From: Candidatus Formimonas warabiya
GTDB taxonomy: Bacteria > Bacillota > Dehalobacteriia > Dehalobacteriales > Dehalobacteriaceae
Direction: 5' to 3'
Assembly (NCBI RefSeq): GCF_002777255.1
Contig: NZ_CP017634.1
Location: forward strand, 4,600,903-4,664,902
Length of the DNA stretch: 64,000 nt
How positions within the stretch are numbered: the stretch's first letter is position 1; each line of letters opens with the position of its first letter. The translations under genes and the position numbers were made by a program. The notes under the pieces are model-generated. The model saw nothing but the letters and a program-made list of their open reading frames with translations. It was not told the origin of the DNA and searched no databases. Below are positions 33,457 to 42,214 of this stretch, piece by piece.

Positions 33457-33505
33457 CAAAATTTTTCTGTCAGACGGTCCCCAGGTATTTGCAGCCGGAT
33501 CCTAA

Positions 33506-33576
33506 AAAGCCCTTTGGGGCTTTTTTTAATCGGTTTTCCCGGTACCCGGATCCCGAAAAGCCCTTTGGGCTTTTTT
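33506..33576 (+). terminator. Two tandem AAAAGCCC-type terminators
   Basis: First stem 33506-33512 with 33517-33523 and a T7 tail; second stem 33556-33563 with 33567-33574 and a T6 run. The second is identical in its stem to the one at 492-512. Confidence 0.85.
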
Positions 33577-33645
33577 CTACCGACATAGGTGATGTTTTTT
33601 GATCATATAAATAACAAAGCAGCCTATTCCAGTGGGGGGAAGACT

Positions 33646-34218
33646 ATGATTCATATGGGCATTATTTCCGACACACATATTGGACACCGGGAAGTAAAAT
33701 CCGCCAATTGTGGCATACCCCCAGTAATATTAGAATCTATTAAAACCTGTGATCTCATTGTCCACTGCGGTGATATCGGATGCTGCAAAGAGGTATTGGC
33801 TTTTCTGTCCCGCCTGGCTCCTGTGACGGCGGTGAAGGGTAACCACGACAAGCATACAAAAGAAGGGATTCCTTTTAAGGTGAAAATGGATTTAGCCGGA
33901 TGGCGCATCGGCATTACCCATGGTCACGGAGACAATGTACGCAGGGAACCCTTAAGTATTATCAAGTTTTTTAAAGAGCCTCTGGACATCATTATTTTTG
34001 GACATATTCACCGGCCTTTTGTTTATGCGGACCAAGACCTGGTATTATTAAATTCCGGAAGTACGTCCAGTACGTCGTATACTCCTTTTGCCAGTTTCAT
34101 GACCGTGCTGTTCCAGGAAGAAAAAATTGAAACTACCATCCATGTTCTGGATAGGAAACGGGAAAAAATCGAGAAGATCCAAAAAGCGGCTTTTTTAAAA
34201 CCGGTAGGAGGGAAATAA
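33646..34218 (+). CDS. YfcE/MJ0936-type metallophosphoesterase
   Basis: 190 residues from ATG 33646 (GGGGGGAAG six nt upstream). Binuclear metal motifs are in order: SDTH, HCGDIG, GNHD, THGHGD and FGHIH. Small enzymes of this family hydrolyse phosphodiesters such as model substrates or cyclic nucleotides. It stands alone; substrate unknown. Confidence 0.88.
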   Translation: MIHMGIISDTHIGHREVKSANCGIPPVILESIKTCDLIVHCGDIGCCKEVLAFLSRLAPVTAVKGNHDKHTKEGIPFKVKMDLAGWRIGITHGHGDNVRREPLSIIKFFKEPLDIIIFGHIHRPFVYADQDLVLLNSGSTSSTSYTPFASFMTVLFQEEKIETTIHVLDRKREKIEKIQKAAFLKPVGGK

Positions 34219-34357
34219 CAGTTTTCACTCTCCCCTAAGATATGGAACAGAAATGGGGAGATATTCATAATATATTAATAGCATAGACAAGCATAGCACA
34301 GGAAGCCCTAAACCGGTTCCGGGCATTTTATTTATCAAAACTGGAGGAAAGACGATC

Positions 34358-35113
34358 ATGAAAATTGGGATTGATCCCGGTCATGGCGGGGAAGATTCCG
34401 GAGAGATTGGGTCTTCGGGGTTAAAGGAGAAAGAAATTACTTTAGCAGTGGGGATGTTATTAGGGAACGCGCTAAAGGACAACGGGCTTGATGTCGTTTA
34501 TACCAGAGAAAAAGATACCACGGTAAAATTGCCTGTGCGGACAGATTTGTTAAATCGCGCCAAATGTGATGTGATTATTTCCCTTCATGTGAATGCGGCC
34601 GGCGACAGTAAAAAGAACTATTTAACGACGCGGGTCCAATCAAAGAAGGGAAAAGCGGAGGTCCTGGCGTTATTTGTGCAGCGCCGGTTGGTCGCGGCAA
34701 CCGGATGGCGGGATGGCGGTGTGCATGAAGCGAAAGTGCCTGTAATCCAAGAAACTAGAATTCCCACAATTATTGTGGAACTAGGCTTTATCTCCAATCC
34801 GGGCCAGGAAAAATGGCTCGCCGTTCCGGAGCATCAACGCAAACTTGCGCACGCAATCGCTCAAGGGATCCTTGAGTTTTGGGGACAACCCTATCAAGAA
34901 CCGGAAGTGAAAAAGGGGAAAGAATCCTTAGCCGGTAAAAAGATCGATCGGGAAGTAAAGGTGATGCTGGGAGGAAAAGAAATACCCGCCGGGATGATTC
35001 GGACGGAAGAGGGAAAAGAAAAGGCTTTAGTCCAGTTAAGCGACATCGCCGACCTGTTAAGGCTGCAATTTAAATATGACCCTGAGACCAAAACCATTAC
35101 GGTGAAGACATGA
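34358..35113 (+). CDS. N-acetylmuramoyl-L-alanine amidase (Amidase_3)
   Basis: 251 residues. Zn-amidase motifs: DPGHGGEDSG (first His), then a Glu near residue 24, SLHVNA (second His) and the catalytic Glu in IIVELGFISN. The C-terminal ~60 residues (VKVMLGGKEIPAGMIRTEEG, then FKYDPETKTITV) are half a stalk-type beta module that may bind the wall. No signal peptide is present, so release would require lysis, a mother-cell role or a non-classical route. It cleaves the amide between muramic acid and L-Ala. Confidence 0.88.
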   Translation: MKIGIDPGHGGEDSGEIGSSGLKEKEITLAVGMLLGNALKDNGLDVVYTREKDTTVKLPVRTDLLNRAKCDVIISLHVNAAGDSKKNYLTTRVQSKKGKAEVLALFVQRRLVAATGWRDGGVHEAKVPVIQETRIPTIIVELGFISNPGQEKWLAVPEHQRKLAHAIAQGILEFWGQPYQEPEVKKGKESLAGKKIDREVKVMLGGKEIPAGMIRTEEGKEKALVQLSDIADLLRLQFKYDPETKTITVKT

Positions 35114-35187
35114 AACAAGAAGTCCCGGTCAGCTGAAGGAAGATCGCCCATGGTGAAAATTAATTGATTATGGTTTTGAATAGGTAG

Positions 35188-35220
35188 CTGGAGACATATG
35201 ATAATATATCTCCAGTTTTT
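35188..35220 (+). terminator. Terminator of the amidase gene
   Basis: CTGGAGA (35188-35194) pairs with TCTCCAG (35209-35215), followed by five T's. Confidence 0.75.
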
Positions 35221-35286
35221 CTGTGGACCCAATAGAATGATTTATTTTGCCAATTTCATAAAGCTTAAAACAGGGAGAGGAGAGCA

Positions 35287-36315
35287 ATGATAACAAGTAA
35301 CTCTGTTCTGGATTTTCTGCAGCCGGAGCTGGATAATATGATTAAAGAGGCAAAAGAGACCGCCTTAAAAAATGTTAAAGAAAAGCTCATCTTAAATTTT
35401 GAGAGTATTCTTTATGAACAAGCGATGAATCAGCTGTCAAGCCGGCCTTTAGCCAAAGAGGTGCAGGTGACCGAACCGTTTCAGTATAGGTCTTCCCAAG
35501 CTATCTCCGGTGCGCACAAAAAGGTCTATTTATACGGAATTACGGAAGTGGCCGCGGACCACTTTGTTTCCCAGGGAAACTTTGACGGTATTGCCGATGG
35601 GACCAAGGTTTTTACCCTGATCCATAAAAATCTTCTTGCGGTAATTAGTGAAGTATCTCCAGAGGATTTTAACGAAGGGAAGATCCCGGAATTAGCGGAA
35701 AAGAGGGAGTGGCTGGAAGACAAAACGGAGCGCCATCAAAAGGTCATTTCTCTCTTAATGGGTAAATATGCCGTGATTCCCATGGGTTTTTGCTCTCTTT
35801 ATCCGTCCCAGGATCAATTAAGGATTTTTTTAGAGGAGAACTATCATGATCTGATCGAACAGCTCACGAATATTCATAACAAAACGGAATGGGGATTAAA
35901 GCTCTACCTAAACGAGGAGCTGTTTAAACAATTTCTCCAGGAAAAAGATGAGAGTATTAACAATCTGATGAACGAAATGTCTCTTAACCAGACAGGGAAA
36001 GGGTATTTGCCCAAGAAAAGGTTAGCCAACCGGATCGAGAAAAAAGCCTTTGATATTGCCGAGGAGGTACACCGCCGGCTGTGCCGTTTTTCCGCCGGTG
36101 CTATTTTAAATAAACTTCCTCCGAAAGAGGTTGGGGGGAAGGGAGAACGGATGATTCTCAATGGCGCTTATTTATTAGAGAAAAACAAAGAGGATAATTT
36201 TTTTGAGACCGTAAAATGGCTGGAAGAAACAGAAGGGCCCCGGGGTTTTGTTTTTGAGATTACAGGGCCATGGCCCTGTTATAATTTTTGCCGTGTTTCG
36301 TCCACGGGTACCTGA
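35287..36315 (+). CDS. GvpL/GvpF-family gas vesicle protein (orphan)
   Basis: 342 residues. Residues ~78-342 show the GvpL/GvpF pattern: KVYLYGIT at the start, RHQKVISLLMGKYAVIPMGF, NKTEWGLKLYLNEE, then GKGYLPKKR, MILNGAYLLEK and the hallmark C-end ITGPWPCYNF. An N-terminal helical extension of about 75 residues (LQPELDNMIKEAKETALKNV) is not usual for GvpF/L. No gvpA or other gvp gene is in the window. Relatives are minor structural or assembly proteins of gas vesicles. Flanked by terminators, so it is monocistronic. Confidence 0.8.
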   Translation: MITSNSVLDFLQPELDNMIKEAKETALKNVKEKLILNFESILYEQAMNQLSSRPLAKEVQVTEPFQYRSSQAISGAHKKVYLYGITEVAADHFVSQGNFDGIADGTKVFTLIHKNLLAVISEVSPEDFNEGKIPELAEKREWLEDKTERHQKVISLLMGKYAVIPMGFCSLYPSQDQLRIFLEENYHDLIEQLTNIHNKTEWGLKLYLNEELFKQFLQEKDESINNLMNEMSLNQTGKGYLPKKRLANRIEKKAFDIAEEVHRRLCRFSAGAILNKLPPKEVGGKGERMILNGAYLLEKNKEDNFFETVKWLEETEGPRGFVFEITGPWPCYNFCRVSSTGT

Positions 36316-36409
36316 TGATCAAAAAGAGCCGCGGACTAGTGGGCCCCGGGGACAGTATCCCGGCATGCACATCGTTAACAGACTCCAACCCCCAAAACTC
36401 AGACCTCTC

Positions 36410-36441
36410 AAAAGCGCGGCCGCCGGCCGCGCTTTTTGACG
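36410..36441 (+). terminator. GC-rich terminator of the gvp-like gene
   Basis: AAAAGCGCGGCC (36410-36421) pairs perfectly with GGCCGCGCTTTT (36425-36436), followed by another T. Confidence 0.85.
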
Positions 36442-36559
36442 ATACCGGGGAAGATCCCCCTGGAAGCTTTCCTGCCGATAAAGCCTGCCATCCTTCCTTA
36501 CGATTTGGCATAAAGCTTGCAATGCAATATTGTTTGACAATGAAAAGGAGGGAAAGAAA

Positions 36560-37507
36560 ATGACCTGGTTCCCCTTTATTTGCCTGGGAATTGGAGCCTT
36601 GATAGGTTTCACCAGGTGGGTTAAACCTATGTTGAAATGGGTTGATCTGATCATCAACATAGGCTTAATCATCTTAATGCTTACGTTAGGCGCTAAGATT
36701 GGCAGCAACGATTCTCTGATTAGCAGCTTGGGGCTATTAGGTTTTAGATGCTTACTCACAGCAGCTTTAGCAATTGCTTTTAGTGTGCTATTTACGGTGC
36801 TGTTGGAAAAAACAATACTCCCCTTAGAAGAGGTTCAAAAGAAGCTAGCCAGCCAAAATATGGGCATTGAACAGGAAATTGATCATATTGAAGAAAAAAA
36901 GCCCGCATCACCCCTGGTCTGGATGATGCCGGCCTGTGTGATTTTAGGCATAGGGATGGGATACCTGTTGATTTCTCCCCCGCAAATTTTTGTCTTGGAT
37001 TACACGCTGATGGTATCTCTCGTGATCATTTACGTAGGGGTGGGTATTAGCTTTGGTGTGAACCGGGATGTCTTCCGATACGTTCGGGTCTTAGGCTGGA
37101 AGATTGTACTGATTTCGGCAGCTATTGTTGCCGGAAGCCTGGCCGGCGGGTTTGCTTCCGGGCTGGTATTAGGGATGCCGGCTTACATTACCGTTACTGC
37201 GGCCGGCGGCATGAGCTACTATAGTGTTACCGGTGCTTATTTAACGCAGGTATATGGTATCGAAGTAGGAGCATATGGTTTTCTCGTGAATGTGGCCAGA
37301 GAGTTCCTGACCGTGCTCTTTCTGCCTCTTTTGATAAAAATCAGTAAAGGCAGCCCAATTGCCGGCGGTGCGGCAGGAAACATGGATACCATGCTGGCTC
37401 CCGTTACTAAATTTGTGGGACCGGAACTGGGACTGGTGACCCTCATTACAGGGACTATTCTTACCTTCCTCGTTCCTTTTCTGCTCCCGGTTCTTGTGCA
37501 CCTCTAA
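36560..37507 (+). CDS. lysO: Lysine exporter LysO family protein (DUF340)
   Basis: 315 residues from ATG 36560 (GGAGGG upstream), eight or more membrane helices. Features of LysO/YbjE are LTLGAKIGSND in the N-half and a C-half with GVGISFGVNRD, AAGGMSYYSVTGAYLTQVYG, VNVAREFLTVLFLPLL and AGGAAGNMDTMLAPVTK. LysO exports lysine and its toxic analogue. Its nearness to the lysine fermentation genes is suggestive, but it has its own context and no sigma-54 promoter. Confidence 0.85.
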   Translation: MTWFPFICLGIGALIGFTRWVKPMLKWVDLIINIGLIILMLTLGAKIGSNDSLISSLGLLGFRCLLTAALAIAFSVLFTVLLEKTILPLEEVQKKLASQNMGIEQEIDHIEEKKPASPLVWMMPACVILGIGMGYLLISPPQIFVLDYTLMVSLVIIYVGVGISFGVNRDVFRYVRVLGWKIVLISAAIVAGSLAGGFASGLVLGMPAYITVTAAGGMSYYSVTGAYLTQVYGIEVGAYGFLVNVAREFLTVLFLPLLIKISKGSPIAGGAAGNMDTMLAPVTKFVGPELGLVTLITGTILTFLVPFLLPVLVHL

Positions 37508-37667
37508 TGGGACGGAGAAGGCCACCCACTATGCTGGAGTATCATTTGCCGGCATGCCGGGTGCTTTGATTGCTGTGCGGCTTATTTTGGGGTTGTAATG
37601 AAAACGGAGCCGGTATTTGATATAATGGTTACATATTTTTCTAATTCTAATTAATGGAGGACACAGG

Positions 37668-38588
37668 GTGAAAAGTTCGGTGCGTTCAATGGTAGCAGAC
37701 TTGAGTTTGATTTTCATCGCCATGATTTGGGGTTTTTCTTTTACGACGATCAAGGTTTCTATCGGCATGATACCGCCCATGGAGTTTATCGGCGTGCGTT
37801 TTGTGATTGCCTCTGCAGTACTGGCTATCCTCTTTTACAAGCATCTCCTGCGCACGAACCGGTACGAAATCATGGCCGGGTGTGTGATCGGCATCTTTTT
37901 GTTTCTCGGCTATTGTACCCAAACCATCGGCTTGCAGTATACCACCCCGGGAAAATCAGGCTTTATTACCGGGATCTATATTGTGCTTGTACCATTCCTG
38001 GCTTCCATCATCCAAAAGAAGTCTGTGGGCGCGCTGCCTATTACGGGAGCGGTGATTGCGGTTACGGGTCTGGGGCTGCTCTCGGTAAATTTAAATGAGC
38101 TTTACCTGCTCGGTGAAGGGGATTTTCTCACCCTCATTTGTTCTGTTGGTTTTGCCTTACATATCCTGTGTGTGGAGCGGTATTCCCCCAAGTATGATCC
38201 TTTTGTGCTCACCATCGTCCAGATTGCTTTTACCGGTGTTTTAAGCCTGATCTATTCCGGCCTGTTTGAGACCTTTCAGCCCGGGATACCGGGTCAGGTG
38301 TGGCAGGCCATTTTGTTTACGGCTTTGCTGAGCACCTGTTTTGCCTTTCTTGCCCAAAACATTGCCCAAAAATTTACCTCCTCCAGTCATACGGCTTTGC
38401 TGCTTGGATTGGAATCCCCTTTTGCTCTGCTCTTTTCCATCCTGTTGTGGGGTGAATCCCCCACCCTGCGGGGATATATCGGATGTTTGCTGATTTTTGC
38501 GGCGATCCTGCTGGTAGAAATGGGGCCTATGCTCTTCCGGAAAAAGGCTGGTGAAATTACCGGTGCGGAGATGTGTGAAAAAGGGTAG
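37668..38588 (+). CDS. DMT-superfamily (EamA) transporter
   Basis: 306 residues with ten membrane helices in two EamA repeats (first AMIWGFSFTTIKVSIGMIPP; second around ILCVERYSPKYDP). Likely an exporter of amino acids or related metabolites. GTG 37668 has TGGAGG upstream. Ends in UAG. It is upstream of the lysine-fermentation genes but separated from them by the enhancer/promoter region. Confidence 0.85.
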   Translation: MKSSVRSMVADLSLIFIAMIWGFSFTTIKVSIGMIPPMEFIGVRFVIASAVLAILFYKHLLRTNRYEIMAGCVIGIFLFLGYCTQTIGLQYTTPGKSGFITGIYIVLVPFLASIIQKKSVGALPITGAVIAVTGLGLLSVNLNELYLLGEGDFLTLICSVGFALHILCVERYSPKYDPFVLTIVQIAFTGVLSLIYSGLFETFQPGIPGQVWQAILFTALLSTCFAFLAQNIAQKFTSSSHTALLLGLESPFALLFSILLWGESPTLRGYIGCLLIFAAILLVEMGPMLFRKKAGEITGAEMCEKG

Positions 38589-38618
38589 GAAGTTTCCGGG
38601 AAAGGATGTTCTTTGAAA

Positions 38619-38656
38619 TGCCCAAAATTAGGCATATACTTGCCCAATTTTGGGCA
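38619..38656 (+). promoter_or_regulatory. Tandem TGCC-N8-GGCA activator sites (UAS) of the thiolase operon
   Basis: TGCCCAAAATTAGGCA (38619-38634) and TGCCCAATTTTGGGCA (38641-38656) are 16-nt dyads, 22 bp apart centre to centre, i.e. two helical turns. They lie ~150 bp upstream of a sigma-54 promoter. The outer arms (38616-38629 with 38646-38659) could also form a hairpin, so a terminator function for the upstream gene is an alternative. Confidence 0.6.
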
Positions 38657-38787
38657 TTTTTGCGCTGCCCAGGTTTTTTCAGGAACAAAACGCACAAGTG
38701 CCGAATCCTAAGCATTTTCTTTTCCAATAGGAACATAAATGGCTCCATATCAGCCTCAAATATGGTTTTAGGGCTGCGCGAAAAAAA

Positions 38788-38803
38788 TGGTATGGATTTT
38801 GCA
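38788..38803 (+). promoter_or_regulatory. Sigma-54 promoter of the lysine catabolic operon
   Basis: TGGTATGGATTTTGCA fits the -24/-12 pattern (TGG, GG-N10-GC, TTGCA). Transcription would start near 38816, about 50 nt before the thiolase ATG. Confidence 0.75.
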
Positions 38804-38864
38804 TAGTAACATATAAGAGAATCTAGTCAGTGTAAAAAATTAAATATGAAAGGGAGGGGAAGAA

Positions 38865-40043
38865 ATGAGTATACCTGTCATTGTCAGTGCTGTACGCACG
38901 GCGATAGGCAGCTATGGAGGAGCGCTTAAGGATGTAAAAGCAGCGGATCTAGGAGCCGCGGTCATTGCTGAAGCTTGTTCCAGAGCAAAGATTGCTGCCG
39001 AGATGGTGGAAGAAGTAATTATGGGCAATGTTCTGCAGGCCGGGTTAGGGCAAAACGTGGCCAGGCAGGCGGCCTTGAAGGCGGGATTACCCGTAGAAGT
39101 TCCGGCCATGACCGTTAACAAAGTTTGCGCATCCGGAATGAAAACAGTTGCTTTAGCCGCCCAGGCCGTGCAAATGGGTGACGCCCAGGTCGTGGTGGCC
39201 GGAGGGACGGAAAATATGAGCCAGGCGCCTTATCTGCTCTACAACGCCCGGTGGGGCCAAAGAATGGGAGACGGCGTGCTGGTGGATGAGATGATCAAAG
39301 ACGGCTTGTGGTGCGCCATCGGCGATCATCATATGGGGATTACCGCAGAGAACGTAGCCCAAAAATATCAGATCAGCAGGGAAGAACAGGATGAATTTTC
39401 TTTCCAAAGCCAAAAGAAGACGGACAGCGCCTGGGGGCAGAATCTTTTCGAACAGGAAATTGTCCCGGTCTCTATTCCGCAAAAGAAGGGCGAACCCGTG
39501 ATATTTAAAAAGGATGAGCACTTTAAACCCGGGACGACACGGGAAAAGCTGGCCGCCTTAAAACCGGCATTTCAAAAGGGTGGTACGGTCACCGCGGGAA
39601 ATGCCTCCGGCATTAATGACGGCGCCGCCGCCCTGGTGATCATGTCGGAAGAACGGGCCCATAGTTTAGGGCTGGTTCCGCTGGCCCGGATTGCGGCCTA
39701 TGCCTCCAGCGGCGTGGAACCAGGGGTGATGGGAATGGGGCCGGTGGCGGCGGTTCATAAGGCCCTGGCCAAAGCAGGCTGGAAGCTGGAGGACATTGAT
39801 TATATCGAGGCAAACGAAGCCTTTGCCGCCCAAAGTGTCGCCGTAGGAAAACAGCTGGGCTGGGATGCCGGCAAAGTGAATGTTTGGGGTGGAGCCGTGG
39901 CCTTAGGGCATCCCATCGGCGCCAGCGGGGCTAGAATCATCGTCACTTTACTTCATGTGATGGAAAAGAACGGCGGGAAAAAAGGTTTGGCCACCTTATG
40001 TGTGGGCGGGGGCCAGGGCATGGCAGTGCTTGTCGAAAAATGA
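38865..40043 (+). CDS. Acetyl-CoA C-acetyltransferase (thiolase)
   Basis: 392 residues. Catalytic Cys88 in NKVCASGMK, His349 in GHPIGASG and Cys379 in CVGGGQG. It condenses or cleaves acetoacetyl-CoA/acetyl-CoA in the cytosol. First gene of the sigma-54 operon; in lysine fermentation the acetoacetate half becomes acetoacetyl-CoA and is thiolysed here. GGGAGGGG lies 8 nt before ATG 38865. Confidence 0.93.
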   Translation: MSIPVIVSAVRTAIGSYGGALKDVKAADLGAAVIAEACSRAKIAAEMVEEVIMGNVLQAGLGQNVARQAALKAGLPVEVPAMTVNKVCASGMKTVALAAQAVQMGDAQVVVAGGTENMSQAPYLLYNARWGQRMGDGVLVDEMIKDGLWCAIGDHHMGITAENVAQKYQISREEQDEFSFQSQKKTDSAWGQNLFEQEIVPVSIPQKKGEPVIFKKDEHFKPGTTREKLAALKPAFQKGGTVTAGNASGINDGAAALVIMSEERAHSLGLVPLARIAAYASSGVEPGVMGMGPVAAVHKALAKAGWKLEDIDYIEANEAFAAQSVAVGKQLGWDAGKVNVWGGAVALGHPIGASGARIIVTLLHVMEKNGGKKGLATLCVGGGQGMAVLVEK

Positions 40044-40125
40044 AGGAATTGGCGGTAAAAAAACTGAAGCCCTGGTGAAGGAGATAAAACTAAGATCATA
40101 GAATCATTTTCAGGAGGTTAAAAGA

Positions 40126-41166
40126 ATGTACAAACCGGGATGTCCGTACGGAACGCACAGAGTGCTGGAGCCGAAAGGAGTATTACCCCAGCCGGCATGG
40201 AAAATTGATAATACCATGGAGATTTATGACAATGAGCTTCTCATCGATGTCGATACCTTGAATATTGATGCCGCCAGTTTTACCCAAATTAAGAAACAGG
40301 CGCAAGGGGATGCGGAGGCTTTTGCGGCCATTATGCGGGATATCGTCAGCCAGCGGGGTAAACATCACAACCCGGTCACCGGGTCCGGCGGCATGCTGAT
40401 GGGAACGGTGCAAGAAATCGGTCCCAAATTTGCCGGGAAAACCCCGGTAAAAGTGGGCGACAGGATCGCCACCCTGGTTTCCCTGTCCCTGACACCGCTG
40501 CAGATCCATCGCATTAAAGCCATCGATATGGAGAAAGACCAGGCTTCCGTAGAAGCCCAGGCGATCCTTTTCAGCAGCGGAATCTATGCGGTGCTGCCGG
40601 AAGATATGTCCCCCACCCTGGCTTTAGCCATATTGGACGTAGCAGGCGCTCCGGCCCAAACGGCCCATCTGGTGCGGCCGGGACAGACGGTGCTGATTAT
40701 CGGCGGCGGGGGAAAATCCGGACTGCTGTGCGCCTATGAAGCGAAGAAAAGAGCAGGAATTACGGGCAAGATTATCGGCCTGGGTTCAGGAAAAGCCAGT
40801 TGTGCGCGCATGGAAAGATTAGGAGTCTTTGACCATATTCTTCAGGTGGATGCCACGGATCCCCTGAAAGTCTTGGCCGCCATTCAGGAGGCTACCCAGG
40901 GTAATCTGGCGGATGTGACGATTAACTGTGTGAATATTCCGGGAACCGAAATGAGTTCCATTCTGGCCACAAAGGAAAACGGCCTTGTTTACTTCTTCAG
41001 CATGGCGACCAGCTTTACGGCGGCTGCCCTTGGTGCGGAAGGAATCGGCAAAGATGTGACCATGCTCATCGGCAACGGATACTGCAAGGACCATGCGGTG
41101 GTTTCCCTGCAAACAGTGCGCGAGTGCCCGGTCTTGATGGAAATATTCCAGGAGCTTTTTGCCTGA
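40126..41166 (+). CDS. kdd: L-erythro-3,5-diaminohexanoate dehydrogenase
   Basis: 346 residues of the Kdd family: GCPYGTHRVLEPKGVLPQPA at the N-terminus and a nucleotide-binding loop VLIIGGGGKSGLLCAYEA near 195. It deaminates 3,5-diaminohexanoate oxidatively with NAD+ to 3-keto-5-aminohexanoate, the third step of lysine fermentation. AGGAGG lies ~9 nt before ATG. Neighbours kamB, kamDE and kce belong to the same pathway. It overlaps the kamB reading frame. Confidence 0.93.
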   Translation: MYKPGCPYGTHRVLEPKGVLPQPAWKIDNTMEIYDNELLIDVDTLNIDAASFTQIKKQAQGDAEAFAAIMRDIVSQRGKHHNPVTGSGGMLMGTVQEIGPKFAGKTPVKVGDRIATLVSLSLTPLQIHRIKAIDMEKDQASVEAQAILFSSGIYAVLPEDMSPTLALAILDVAGAPAQTAHLVRPGQTVLIIGGGGKSGLLCAYEAKKRAGITGKIIGLGSGKASCARMERLGVFDHILQVDATDPLKVLAAIQEATQGNLADVTINCVNIPGTEMSSILATKENGLVYFFSMATSFTAAALGAEGIGKDVTMLIGNGYCKDHAVVSLQTVRECPVLMEIFQELFA

Positions 41167-42202
41167 GATGGATCATTGGGATGGGCTGCTGCACAGTCAC
41201 AAGGGCACTTTGACAGTGGTGGGCATGGCAAAAAACGTGGGCAAAACGGTGACCCTGAATTCCCTGATCGATTTCTTTTCCCGGCGGGGATGGACCGTCG
41301 GCGTGACTTCCGTGGGCAGGGACGGAGAAAGATATGATGCCTTGACCCAGCTCAGGAAACCTGCCATCACTTTACAGCCGGGGACTTTTCTGGCCACGGC
41401 GGACCTGGTCCTGGGGAACCAAAAACCGGTGCAGCTTTTGAGATACACGGGGATGCGCACGCCCATGGGAGAAGTGGCCCTGTTTCAGGTAAAAGAGACG
41501 GCCGATGTGGTGGTGGCCGGGCCGAGCAAAAACCATGAGTTGAGGAAGGTAGTGGAGCTTTTCCTGGCGGACCTAAAAGTCCGGTGTGTTTTAATCGACG
41601 GGGCTTTTGACCGGCAGAGTGCGGTGGATCCCGCCGTAAGCGGAAAGGTGATCTTAGCCAGCGGCGCTACTTTGAGCCGAAACATGGAAGAAGTGATCGC
41701 ACTGACGAAATGCCGGGTGGAGCAGCTAACCCTGGCTCCCTGCCCGGCCCCTTTGAAAAAAATGATAGAGAACAGTGGGGCCAGAATCCTTCTTTTTGAC
41801 GGGGAAAATATCAGGGAAGTATCCTTGCCCACGGCTTTGCTTCGGAAAACAGCCTGGCGGGAAATTTTCCGGGAGCAGCCTTCCGACCTGTTTATTAAGG
41901 GGGCTGTAGGCAATGAACTGGCGGAAGCTTTGCTGGAAAATAGAGGGCCTTGCCGGGTCATTGTCCCCGATGGGAGTAAAGTTTTTATCGACGCCTTCCT
42001 GTGGAAAAGGCTGGCGGCCCAGGAGATTTTTTTTCAAGCACTGCATCCTATTTGTTTGCTTGCTGTTACCATCAACCCTACCTACCCGGGCGGAAAGGGC
42101 TATGACCCGGATGAGCTGCTGGAGAAAATGGGCAGCGCCCTGCACCCGCTTCCGGTGCTGGATGTAATGCAGGGCAAAAAGTATCAAAGAGAGTTCCGGT
42201 AA
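41159..42202 (+). CDS. kamB: Lysine 5,6-aminomutase reactivase subunit KamB
   Basis: 347 codons from TTG 41159 (AGGAG four to five nt upstream; ATG 41168 is an alternative). A P-loop GMAKNVGKT lies near residue 25, followed by GVTSVGRDGE, so it is a small ATPase/GTPase-like protein. KamB is encoded in clostridial lysine clusters and, with the MutS-like KamC, is linked to reactivation of the B12-dependent aminomutase. KamC is not next to it here. Coupled to kdd by overlap. Confidence 0.8.
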   Translation: MPEMDHWDGLLHSHKGTLTVVGMAKNVGKTVTLNSLIDFFSRRGWTVGVTSVGRDGERYDALTQLRKPAITLQPGTFLATADLVLGNQKPVQLLRYTGMRTPMGEVALFQVKETADVVVAGPSKNHELRKVVELFLADLKVRCVLIDGAFDRQSAVDPAVSGKVILASGATLSRNMEEVIALTKCRVEQLTLAPCPAPLKKMIENSGARILLFDGENIREVSLPTALLRKTAWREIFREQPSDLFIKGAVGNELAEALLENRGPCRVIVPDGSKVFIDAFLWKRLAAQEIFFQALHPICLLAVTINPTYPGGKGYDPDELLEKMGSALHPLPVLDVMQGKKYQREFR

Positions 42203-42214
42203 GGAGGAAATGAA

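Noticed and set aside
38616..38659. Terminator of the EamA gene as the main reading of this hairpin
   Set aside because: It splits into two 16-nt dyads that recur upstream of other sigma-54 promoters, so operator function fits better; a dual role is not excluded.
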